Assembly (NCBI RefSeq): GCF_030403775.1
Contig: NZ_JAQMWQ010000004.1
Location: 186,001 to 250,000 of the forward strand
Direction: 5' to 3'
From: Paenibacillus sp. BSR1-1
Lineage (GTDB): Bacteria; Bacillota; Bacilli; Bacillales; Cytobacillaceae
DNA length: 64,000 nt
In this document: one piece after another, positions 1 through 7,576 of the stretch
How the letters are laid out: every line of letters begins with the position of its first letter
How positions within the stretch are numbered: position 1 is the first letter of the stretch
The notes under the pieces: generated by a model
Told to the model about the DNA's origin: nothing
The model's input: the letters and a program-made list of their open reading frames with translations, nothing else
Database searches by the model: none
Translations under genes and position numbers: made by a program

Positions 1-181
1 TTCCAAACCAGTGCAAGCCATTTGGAGCAATCATCACTTGGTTCAAATCCTGTGCTTCTGGGTCAAAGGGGACAATGTATCGGGCAAAAACAGCAACTAG
101 GACTAAAATGACCAAATAGATCAAACTGACGAATGCCAAGCGTTCACGTTTTACCCTTTGTAAAATAATTCGAAACTGCAT
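1..181 (-). CDS. ABC transporter permease, DppC/OppC-like (N-terminus only, cut by the window edge)
   Basis: The first 60 residues are visible: a short basic stretch (MQFRIILQRVKRER) followed by one hydrophobic segment at about residues 15-34 and then a PFDPEAQD-type loop, as at the N-terminus of the second permease of peptide/nickel importers. ATG at 181 has a good ribosome site (AGGAGGGCACAAC). It follows the DppB-like permease by 15 bases and belongs to the same leftward operon. The rest lies outside the window, so the EAA loop and total length cannot be checked. Confidence 0.85.
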   Translation of the reverse strand, partial: MQFRIILQRVKRERLAFVSLIYLVILVLVAVFARYIVPFDPEAQDLNQVMIAPNGLHWFG

Positions 182-196
182 GTTGTGCCCTCCTTT

Positions 197-1144
197 TTAA
201 TCAAATTCAATTCGAGGATCCAAAATGCTATAGAGTACATCTGTAACAAAGTTTATGATGAGGACCATCACAACCATTACTAGGACGACACCTTGAAGCA
301 TCGGAAAATCCCTTTGCAGTATTGAATTGACTGCCAGCTGCCCCATTCCAGGAATTGCGAAAACACTTTCAATCACAACCGTAGCACCAAGCATGTTCCC
401 AAATAGAAGCCCCGCTGTTGTAACGACAGGTAAAAAAGCATTTCTAAGTCCATGCTTCCAAATAACTGGCCATAATGATAATCCTTTGGAATAAGCAGTA
501 CGAATATAATCTGAATCCATACTCTCAAGAAGTGAAGAACGTAATTGTCGTGTGATTTGTGCCGCACCAAATGCACCTAGGCAAAAGGCTGGGAGAAGAA
601 CACTTTGTAAAAAACCGCCCGAATTCTCAAAAATACTAACAAATCCTGTGGCAGGAAGCCAACCAAGCTTGACACTAAATACGGCTACCAGCAGCATCGC
701 TAACCAAAAATTTGGAATGGCTGTCCCTAACGTGCCGAAAAACCTGGCCACATAATCCATCCAACTATTAGGCTTTAAAATAGAGGTAATGGCAAAAAAC
801 ATCCCTATTAGAAAGGAAAGAATCATCGCAGAAATAACAAGCTGAATTGTAATACCCAGTCTTGAAAACACTGCATCACTGACAATTTCCCCGGTAAAAA
901 GAGATCTTCCTAAATCTCCGTGTAAAGCATGTAATAGCCAATTCCCATACTGAATGAGCACAGGTTGATCCAAGCCCAGTTGACTTCTCAACTGGGCAAG
1001 TTTATCTGCGGTTGCATTATCTCCAAGAAGCGCAAGAGCAGGATCACCCGGTATAATCAGGATTAGGGAAAAGACCACCAAAGTCGTTACAATCAGCATG
1101 GGTATGACATACATCAAGCGGCGTAACAAAAATTTATAAAACAT
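197..1144 (-). CDS. ABC transporter permease, DppB/OppB family
   Basis: Inner permease subunit of a peptide/nickel-type ABC importer; 315 aa, the usual length. One N-terminal membrane segment (about residues 10-30, with the family hallmark IIPGDPA just after it), then a periplasm-equivalent loop and five more hydrophobic segments; the EAA-type cytoplasmic loop is visible as YIRTAYSKGLSLWPVIWKHGLRN. The C-terminus ends with the typical DVLYSILDPRI. It lies between the substrate-binding lipoprotein and the DppC-like permease; no ATPase genes are seen before the window ends. The family is sure. The substrate (peptide, nickel, opine or another small solute) cannot be told from sequence. Confidence 0.9.
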   Translation of the reverse strand: MFYKFLLRRLMYVIPMLIVTTLVVFSLILIIPGDPALALLGDNATADKLAQLRSQLGLDQPVLIQYGNWLLHALHGDLGRSLFTGEIVSDAVFSRLGITIQLVISAMILSFLIGMFFAITSILKPNSWMDYVARFFGTLGTAIPNFWLAMLLVAVFSVKLGWLPATGFVSIFENSGGFLQSVLLPAFCLGAFGAAQITRQLRSSLLESMDSDYIRTAYSKGLSLWPVIWKHGLRNAFLPVVTTAGLLFGNMLGATVVIESVFAIPGMGQLAVNSILQRDFPMLQGVVLVMVVMVLIINFVTDVLYSILDPRIEFD

Positions 1145-1171
1145 TGGCTCTCTCCCTTCCTATCCCCTTTA

Positions 1172-2737
1172 TTATTGTTCCAGCCACAAGTAGGAGAACT
1201 TTGGTTTCCCTAGTAATGTTCCTTCAAAGCCCTTAACCTTTGGCGACATGGCTGCAGTAGAAGGAGTAAACATAATAGGAATCGTCATCGCTTCTTCTGT
1301 CATTGCAATCTCATTTATTTCACCATATAACTTTGCTCGCTCTTTTTGATCATACGAAGCAGCTGCCTTTGAAATCAATTCTTCTTTTTTAGGTGATGTC
1401 TCCCCGCCAACATTGTAGAAACCTTTTCCGCCAAGGAATAAGCTGACTGTTTGTTGCGGGTCGGGACGTCCTGTCCATGCCGTAAGATTTGCCGGTAACT
1501 GCTTTTCATTAAAGTAAAGAGCTACTCCCTTTGTGAGTTCCATTGGCTGTATGTTAATCGTAAAGCCCGCCTCTTTGACTTGCCCTTTTATGGCTTCCGC
1601 CAATCTTTGATAGAATGGTGCTGTTGGCACGAACATATCAAATTTGACATTTTCAACTCCAGCCTGTTTCAATAATTCCTTTGATTTTTTAGTGTCATAG
1701 TTAATTTTCATATCAGGACTTGCTGCCCAATAATCACTAGGAAATGTTTGATTAGCCGACTCGCCTTCCCCAAAGGTTAAAGCTTTTACAAGGGCATCAC
1801 GATCGATGGCATATTGAAGCGCCTGCCTGACTTCCTTTTTATCAAATGGTGACATTTTCGTATTTAAATAAATATTATAGAACGCAACCTTCATTTTCGA
1901 ATCTAACACTATATTCTTATCATTCTTTAAAACTTGACTATTGTCAGGTGAAACATTCCAATAGAATTGAACCTGACCTGATTTAAGTGCATTTAATCTT
2001 GTATTTTCATCAGGCATAATTTTAGCTGTTATTTTATCAAGGTATGGCAGTCCTTTTTGCCAGTAATCCTTATTCGCTTCAAACTGAATTTCTCCGTTTC
2101 TTACCCATTTAACCATCTTATAGGGACCTGTCCCCACTGGGTTTTGGCTGAAGTCAGCACCAAATTTTTGGACTGCTGCAGGCGAAACCATCATCCCTGA
2201 ACGATCTGATAGGGCAAGGATAATGGAGGAATCTGGCTGTTTTAAATGTAATTTCACCGTTTGTGGATCGACAACCTCTACCGATTCTACATTGGATAAA
2301 TCGGATACTTTTGATTCTTTGGATCTTACCCTTTCAAGGTTAAATTTAACGGCATCAGCATTAAATGGGGTTCCATCATGGAAGTTTACCCCTTTTCTTA
2401 AGTGTAGAATAATGGTTTTATCATCCGGGGTGTCCCATGATTCCGCAAGGCCTGGTTGAGGTTCAAGATTCGCATTATAATTTACTAATGTGTCATAAAC
2501 TGGATACAGCAGTGGATGATCGTTCCCGGAATTGCCAAGGATGGGATCGTAGTTACTCACATCAGAGTCATAGGCAACAACAAGGGTGCCTCCATTCCTC
2601 GGTTCGCTGTTTTTTGCGTTTTCTGCCGTCTTGCCTGCTGTATTTTCACCAGCGGTAGAACTGTTTTTGGAGCAGCCAGCCACTAACAACAATGTGGCTA
2701 TTAGGACAACGAATAAGACTTTGTTAATTTTTCTCAT
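1172..2737 (-). CDS. ABC transporter substrate-binding lipoprotein, family 5 (DppA/OppA-like)
   Basis: Extracytoplasmic solute-binding protein of the peptide/nickel/opine family (SBP_bac_5), 521 aa. Start chosen at ATG 2737 because AAGGAGGTTGTCC precedes it and the protein then begins with a lipoprotein signal (MRKINKVLFVVLIATLLLVAGC, lipobox LVAGC, mature Cys at about residue 22); an upstream in-frame extension to 2842 would spoil the signal. The family pattern GGTLVVAYDSD and NYDPILGN followed by LYPVYDTLVNYN is visible. Its start overlaps the end of the ligase gene by 14 bases, implying translational coupling. It belongs to the operon with both permeases; the ligand is unknown but may be the acid activated by the upstream ligase (inference). 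Confidence 0.92.
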   Translation of the reverse strand: MRKINKVLFVVLIATLLLVAGCSKNSSTAGENTAGKTAENAKNSEPRNGGTLVVAYDSDVSNYDPILGNSGNDHPLLYPVYDTLVNYNANLEPQPGLAESWDTPDDKTIILHLRKGVNFHDGTPFNADAVKFNLERVRSKESKVSDLSNVESVEVVDPQTVKLHLKQPDSSIILALSDRSGMMVSPAAVQKFGADFSQNPVGTGPYKMVKWVRNGEIQFEANKDYWQKGLPYLDKITAKIMPDENTRLNALKSGQVQFYWNVSPDNSQVLKNDKNIVLDSKMKVAFYNIYLNTKMSPFDKKEVRQALQYAIDRDALVKALTFGEGESANQTFPSDYWAASPDMKINYDTKKSKELLKQAGVENVKFDMFVPTAPFYQRLAEAIKGQVKEAGFTINIQPMELTKGVALYFNEKQLPANLTAWTGRPDPQQTVSLFLGGKGFYNVGGETSPKKEELISKAAASYDQKERAKLYGEINEIAMTEEAMTIPIMFTPSTAAMSPKVKGFEGTLLGKPKFSYLWLEQ

Positions 2738-4385
2738 GGACAACCTCCTTATAATTTGCCTTCTCTTTTTCTTCATCTGCAAGCAGCCTTCGAAGCAATT
2801 TGCCAGTCCCGGTAACTGGCAGGCTGTCCCTAAACTCAACATAGCGGGGATATTTATAAGCAGCCATTTTTTCCTTGCTCCATCGGATAATCTCCTCTTC
2901 CGTAATCCTAGTTTGGAATTCCGGTCTAATCACCACAAAAGCCTTTACTGATTCGCCACGTACGGGGTCTGGCACACCAATCACTGCCGCTTGGGAGATG
3001 GCAGGATGGTTCATCAGCATAATTTCAACATCTTCAGGAAATACACTGTATCCAGAACACTTGATCATTTCTTTAATACGGCCGAGAAAAAATAAATATC
3101 CCTCTTGATCCAACTTGCCAATGTCACCTGTATAGACCCATCCATCGCGAAGCGTTTGGGCTGTTGCTTCCGGCTTATTCAAGTATCCTTTAAAAACACC
3201 GGGATTTTTAACAATAATCTCTCCCTTTTCCCCAATTGAAACCTCCCTCCGTGGCTCATCAATAGACATGATTTTTATTTCTGTTTCCAATACAGGCTTG
3301 CCGGTAGTACCAAATTTGACAGCTCCTTCGGACATCAGCGTATCGGCCGTATGGGTTTCACTTAGCCCGTATGCTGATTCAAATAATCCTACACCAGTCA
3401 GCTCCTTCCATTGATTCGAAATTTCCTCGGTTAATGGAATGCCAAAGCTGGTGCATGCATTCAATCTAAGAGAACGAAAGTCAACCTTATTGGCATCTGG
3501 ATGCTTCATAATGGCTATATTCATTGGAACAACAGTCTGAGCTACTGTGACCTTGTACCGCTCGATAACTTCCATTGCCGATTCTGGAGTAAAACGATTA
3601 AGTAAGACCAAGGTTCCACCAGTAAAAATGACGACGTTCATGCCTAACATGCCGGCAATATGGCAAATTGGCATAATGGATAATGATATATCCTGTGCTG
3701 TTGTATTCCTTGTTTGCGCAACACAATAAGATTTATATAATGCATTTCGATAAGTCAGCATAGCCCCTTTCGGCTGTCCAGTAGATCCGGACGTATAGAC
3801 AATAAGGGAAACATCATTTTCCACATCAATCTCTATTCTTGGAGGGGTTGCTATTTTTGATTGAAAAATCTGAATTAAATCGATGCAATCTGCTAAGCTT
3901 TTCTTTGGGGGTATTTTTTCTGGAAACTCTGGCTGTGGGATTTCTGGAAGAAAATCTATGTAGCTCGTTGTAATAACCAATTCAATCGAAGAATGATTTC
4001 GAACCTGGTCTACAATGGGATGCAATTGTTCCAAGGTGACGATTGCTTTCGCTCCTAAATCATTCACTTCATATGCCAATTCCCATTCCTTAAACATGGG
4101 ACTGCATGGACCTACAATTGCTCCAATTTTCTGAATTCCAAAATGACAAATAATATATTGAGGACAATTGGGTAAAAAAAGCGCAACCTTGTCTCCTTTT
4201 TTAATTCCACAGGAATGAAGAAACATCGCGAATCGATCTGATAAATCATCCAGTTCCTGATAGGTAATCGTTTTTCCATAAAAGATGATCGCTTCTTTAT
4301 TTGGTGTGATTCGTGCATAATGGCGAAGATACTCATGCAGCGGCTGGTTAACATTATTCCAACTCAATAATGATATCCCCCTCAT
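2724..4385 (-). CDS. Acyl-CoA ligase / AMP-forming synthetase (ANL superfamily)
   Basis: Activates a carboxylic acid to its CoA thioester with ATP; 553 aa. ANL motifs in order: P-loop-like YTSGSTGQPKGAML (about residue 173), SAYGLSETHT (A5), and YTGDIG with GYLFFLGRIKEMIKCSGYSVFP (A7-A8), then catalytic Lys in the C-terminal lid (PVTGTGKLLRR). Start set at ATG 4385, nine bases after AAGGAG; a TTG at 4391 is too close to that site. It overlaps the biotinyl-carrier gene by 32 bases. The pairing of a ligase with a YngHB-like carrier recalls yngI-yngHB of B. subtilis, but here a peptide-type importer follows. Substrate (medium or long chain, or aromatic acid) not resolved. Confidence 0.9.
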   Translation of the reverse strand: MRGISLLSWNNVNQPLHEYLRHYARITPNKEAIIFYGKTITYQELDDLSDRFAMFLHSCGIKKGDKVALFLPNCPQYIICHFGIQKIGAIVGPCSPMFKEWELAYEVNDLGAKAIVTLEQLHPIVDQVRNHSSIELVITTSYIDFLPEIPQPEFPEKIPPKKSLADCIDLIQIFQSKIATPPRIEIDVENDVSLIVYTSGSTGQPKGAMLTYRNALYKSYCVAQTRNTTAQDISLSIMPICHIAGMLGMNVVIFTGGTLVLLNRFTPESAMEVIERYKVTVAQTVVPMNIAIMKHPDANKVDFRSLRLNACTSFGIPLTEEISNQWKELTGVGLFESAYGLSETHTADTLMSEGAVKFGTTGKPVLETEIKIMSIDEPRREVSIGEKGEIIVKNPGVFKGYLNKPEATAQTLRDGWVYTGDIGKLDQEGYLFFLGRIKEMIKCSGYSVFPEDVEIMLMNHPAISQAAVIGVPDPVRGESVKAFVVIRPEFQTRITEEEIIRWSKEKMAAYKYPRYVEFRDSLPVTGTGKLLRRLLADEEKEKANYKEVVHEKN

Positions 4386-4575
4386 TAACAAATTCTCCTT
4401 CTCTTACTTTCACATCCCTTATAACTACTTTTGACTCAACTGTTATCGGAATCTCCATCTTCATTGACTCAAGAATAACTACCTCATTGCCAGACTCGAC
4501 AATATCACCTGGCTTTACCAACACTTTGAAAACAGATCCCGCCATATAGGATGAGATATATCCCAACCTTTCCAC
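4354..4575 (-). CDS. yngHB: Biotin/lipoyl attachment protein, YngHB (BLAP)-like
   Basis: Single-domain biotinyl/lipoyl carrier of 73 aa. The modification loop ILESMKMEIPI (Lys at about residue 39) is the same as in B. subtilis YngHB, recalled from memory; the hammerhead pattern of short beta-strands with paired glycines and GEFVNEGDIIIEL at the end fits the whole fold with nothing added. It is the first gene of the leftward operon, overlapping the ligase. No biotin carboxylase or carboxyltransferase is in view, so its partner enzyme must be encoded elsewhere or it has a non-carboxylase role. Ribosome site GAGGGAGTGGAAAGG stands before the ATG. Confidence 0.9.
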   Translation of the reverse strand: MERLGYISSYMAGSVFKVLVKPGDIVESGNEVVILESMKMEIPITVESKVVIRDVKVREGEFVNEGDIIIELE

Positions 4576-4614
4576 TCCCTCTCGATCTTAATGAAATGAA
4601 TTTTCTTAACAAAA

Positions 4615-4628
4615 AGTAAGCGTTTACA
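4615..4628. promoter_or_regulatory. cre-like CcpA box
   Basis: On the minus strand it reads TGTAAACGCTTACT, 13 of 14 positions matching the catabolite-responsive element TGWAANCGNTNWCA (last base differs). It lies 40 bases before the biotinyl-carrier start, where CcpA could repress the ligase/transporter operon. Motif match only. Confidence 0.55.
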
Positions 4629-4652
4629 ACATTATAAAACTATTTCTGAAAA

Positions 4653-4668
4653 TTCTGTATTTACAGAA
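4653..4668. promoter_or_regulatory. Palindrome in the divergent control region (candidate operator)
   Basis: TTCTGTA-TT-TACAGAA, a perfect 7-base inverted repeat between the leftward operon (start 4575) and the rightward GAF-PucR gene (start 4760). The position suits the target of the neighbouring regulator; assignment is inference. Confidence 0.5.
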
Positions 4669-4759
4669 AGTATATGAAATTGATAAAATGAAAACAATGT
4701 TGATTCTCATAGCTTTTCTTCTAATAAACTATGGAAGTTCACAGTGAGGTGATAAATCG

Positions 4760-6799
4760 ATGTTAAATCTTGCACAGCTCCGATCCTTTTTTATCCAAAA
4801 TCTAGGAATTTCATGTTATGAGATTTGGTTTTATACTCCTGTAGAACATCGATGGATTTTAACAGATAGACAGGGTATTCGTGATTTTCCTTCCCCAACC
4901 ACCAAAGTGGGGGTTCAACCGTACAGCTTGGACAACCCCCAATTGTTAACACTGGATTATCCACAAGACTATAAGGTTACTATCCTCTATACTGAAACAA
5001 CTACGCCATTAGAAAAAGGTAATATTAACCTTTTATACCACCTGATGTATCCCTTTTACACTGATCTCTTGATGAAAAGAAAAGGTATAGAATTGGAAAA
5101 GCTGATCGAGGGTGTGCAAAACATAACCGTTTCACTAGACCTTGATGAATTATTGGCGAAAATTTTAGATAACGTAGCCGCTGTAATTCCGGGATCGGAA
5201 GCCTGCGTTTTTTGGATGTATAGTCCGGCATTAGACCGTTTAGTATGTAAAGCTTATAGAGGATGGAAAAAAGAAATAGAAAAAGTACGATATAAAATTG
5301 GAGAATCCGTAACAGGCAAAACATTTCTTGATGGACAACCAAGAGTCTATTATTCATTTCGTGAGGCTAATGAAGCGATGGAAGGAACATCCGACGAAAA
5401 TTACAAATATTTAAAGCATGCCTTTCACAACCACAGGGTAAAAGTATCTGTCACCATTCCGATAAAATTTCGGGATGAAATTATTGGAGTTTTAAGCATT
5501 CATCAAGATGACCGCGAACGGAATCTTACGGATTGGGATTTTCAACTTTTACAAGGATTAGCTGCACAAATTGCGATTGCAATGGAAAATGCACGGTTAT
5601 TTACGGAAATTAAACGAAAGAATCAAGTCCTAGTGAAACGAAACGAAGTCGATTCAACACTTTCACAGCTCTCTGTCCAAAATAGAGGAGTTGAAACGAT
5701 CACTCAAGAATTAAATCGAATGCTTGGTTTGTCATTAATATTTGTGGACATGATCGAAAGCGAACACTTTCCAAAGCAAAAAGAACTTCCTTTTTCGATG
5801 GATGAACTAACAAAACTCCTATCCAACCGAAAAGTTCCCATTTACGTTGAACTTTTCGATCAGGATGAAAAGGCATTTTACATTTACCCAATTTTAGTTG
5901 GATCTGTTTGTAACGGATGTATGATTATTGCTATCAATCGACCATTAACACAGCTGGAACATATCATCATTGATAGAGGGGGATCGGTACTGGCAATGGA
6001 ATTAGCCAAAAAGAAGTCATTGGCAGATATCTATTATAAAAAGACCCATGAATTTTATAATGACTTATTATTAAACGATAACCCTGATTTACTAACCAAA
6101 AAAGCGATGAATCTTGGCTTGGATCTTAAATCAAACCTTTTCTCGGTTATTATTGCGATTGCTCATTTTAAAGATCTTCAAATACTAGATAGCATCGTTC
6201 ATCGATTCATATCCCGAATTAAACAAGTTCTATTAGATCATAAAAAAATCGTATTTGGTAATCATAACAAAGTTACCATTCTATTCTCTCCTACGAACCC
6301 AGCAGACAAGCGTTCGGTAATGAGAAAATTGGATACTATTTTAAAAGAAAGTGAACTTAACGATCAAATCCATCTGTTTGTCGGGGTAGGTTCGGTTTAT
6401 CATGGAATTGAATCTGTTGCCAAATCCCACAATGAAGCGAACAAAGCCGTCTCATATCTTATCTCACGCAATAAATCAGGTATGATCCATTTTTCCGATA
6501 TAGGGATAAACCGCCTATTTATTAATCAGTCCTCCGAAGAAATTGAAAGGTTTCTTGAAGAAATTTTCACGCCTTTGAATTCCATTAAAGGGAATAATAA
6601 TGATTTAGAAAAGACGCTCATAACGTATATACAAACAAATCGCTCGTCAGCTAAGACAGCTCAGAAGCTGCATATTCATGTAAACACACTTTACTTAAGG
6701 CTGAAAAAAATTGAAGAACAATTAGGCATGTCCCTCGAAGAACCTGAGAATTTTTTAAAGGTACAGCTTGCCTGCCATCTGCGTGAATCGTTTTTATAA
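4760..6799 (+). CDS. GAF-domain PucR/CdaR-type transcriptional regulator
   Basis: Probable activator of the divergent ligase/transporter operon; 679 aa. A GAF-like sensor domain is visible at about residues 115-280 (LDLDELLAKILDNVAAVIPGSEACVFW... IPIKFRDEIIGVLSIHQ... LLQGLAAQIAIAMENARLF). The C-terminal end carries the PucR-type HTH (HTH_30) at about residues 620-670: LEKTLITYIQTNRSSAKTAQKLHIHVNTLYLRLKKIEEQLG, with a GGDEF-like CdaR domain before it (about 450-570). No response-regulator receiver or kinase domain is seen. ATG is preceded by GTGAGGTGATAAATCG. Ligand unknown; an acid or its CoA ester would fit the context (inference). Confidence 0.85.
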   Translation: MLNLAQLRSFFIQNLGISCYEIWFYTPVEHRWILTDRQGIRDFPSPTTKVGVQPYSLDNPQLLTLDYPQDYKVTILYTETTTPLEKGNINLLYHLMYPFYTDLLMKRKGIELEKLIEGVQNITVSLDLDELLAKILDNVAAVIPGSEACVFWMYSPALDRLVCKAYRGWKKEIEKVRYKIGESVTGKTFLDGQPRVYYSFREANEAMEGTSDENYKYLKHAFHNHRVKVSVTIPIKFRDEIIGVLSIHQDDRERNLTDWDFQLLQGLAAQIAIAMENARLFTEIKRKNQVLVKRNEVDSTLSQLSVQNRGVETITQELNRMLGLSLIFVDMIESEHFPKQKELPFSMDELTKLLSNRKVPIYVELFDQDEKAFYIYPILVGSVCNGCMIIAINRPLTQLEHIIIDRGGSVLAMELAKKKSLADIYYKKTHEFYNDLLLNDNPDLLTKKAMNLGLDLKSNLFSVIIAIAHFKDLQILDSIVHRFISRIKQVLLDHKKIVFGNHNKVTILFSPTNPADKRSVMRKLDTILKESELNDQIHLFVGVGSVYHGIESVAKSHNEANKAVSYLISRNKSGMIHFSDIGINRLFINQSSEEIERFLEEIFTPLNSIKGNNNDLEKTLITYIQTNRSSAKTAQKLHIHVNTLYLRLKKIEEQLGMSLEEPENFLKVQLACHLRESFL

Positions 6800-6810
6800 A
6801 TTGTCTGTCA

Positions 6811-6887
6811 TCCTCCTTCTTTAGTTTTATCTTCTAGATGAATCTTCTTTGCATATCTTTAATACAAAAGGAAAAAAAGAAGGAGGA
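6811..6887 (+). promoter_or_regulatory. Long-range inverted repeat that could mask the ribosome site of the next gene
   Basis: TCCTCCTTCTTT (6811-6822) is an exact complement of AAAGAAGGAGGA (6876-6887), which contains the Shine-Dalgarno sequence of the gene starting at 6896. The arms are 53 bases apart. If transcription starts upstream of 6811, the ribosome site could be folded away. Confidence 0.45.
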
Positions 6888-6895
6888 ATACATCC

Positions 6896-7534
6896 TTGAG
6901 TAAACTGGAATTTTTAGAAGCTAATCAAAATTTCAAAAGTTACTATAAAACACTACGCGATTTGAACAATTTTTTAAGCAGCTCTCCCGAATTACAGACT
7001 GCAAACCAAACCATTACTCAATTAATCTTTGAATTTATTCGAGTTAACGGTGTGACTTTTAGGGAAATGGACCGCGGACAATTCGAAAGAGAATATCAGA
7101 TTTTTCAAGAGGACCTTTTAAATATTATTCAAAACAGTGGTGAAAACAATGTTGATTTCAATGGGTTTGCTTCCCTTTTAGATGAAATAATCGTAATCGC
7201 GAATCTAAGGCAAGAGGCACTTGGAAAAATACAACGAACAAAACTAGAATCCCCATTAGGTAATGCTGATGAGGACGAAGACGAAAGCTCTGAGGAAGCC
7301 CTAGAAATTAATGTGGAAGCTCAAGCGGAAATTTCCGAAATACTCAACACGGCTGTAGAGGAGACCAATGAAGAGGATAATAATGATCCTGCATTAAATA
7401 GCAATAATGCTGTCAATGAATTTGAGAGCAGTGACGATTTTTCCGCCATCGCGGCTGATGAGGAAAGCAAAGAGGAATCAATAGAAAGCAGTAGTGATGG
7501 TGATAAATACAGAACTTATCGGAGATATCGTTAG
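6896..7534 (+). CDS. Acidic protein of unknown function
   Basis: 212 aa, TTG start at 6896 after AAGGAGGAATACATCC. Residues 1-115 look like a folded, mainly helical part (LEFLEANQNFKSYYKTLRDLNNFL...). From about residue 120 onward it is very acidic and Ser/Asn-rich (DEDEDESSEEALE, EETNEEDNNDP, DEESKEESIESSSDGD), probably disordered, and it ends with a short basic tail YRTYRRYR. No signal peptide or membrane segment. No family recognised. It stands alone, with its own terminator. Composition of the second half is unlike its neighbours. Confidence 0.75.
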   Translation: MSKLEFLEANQNFKSYYKTLRDLNNFLSSSPELQTANQTITQLIFEFIRVNGVTFREMDRGQFEREYQIFQEDLLNIIQNSGENNVDFNGFASLLDEIIVIANLRQEALGKIQRTKLESPLGNADEDEDESSEEALEINVEAQAEISEILNTAVEETNEEDNNDPALNSNNAVNEFESSDDFSAIAADEESKEESIESSSDGDKYRTYRRYR

Positions 7535-7545
7535 CAGTGCAAAGG

Positions 7546-7574
7546 AAAAAGCATCGGTTGATGCTTTTTTCTTT
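7546..7574 (+). terminator. Intrinsic terminator
   Basis: AAAAGCATC-GGTT-GATGCTTTT stem followed by TTTCTTTT, just after the acidic protein gene; also just beyond the 3' end of the opposing helicase gene, so it may serve both. Confidence 0.75.
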
Positions 7575-7576
7575 TG

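Noticed and set aside
2586..2951. 121-codon plus-strand frame at the ligase/binding-protein junction
   Set aside because: Runs opposite to two genes with clear motifs; composition is a translated antisense.
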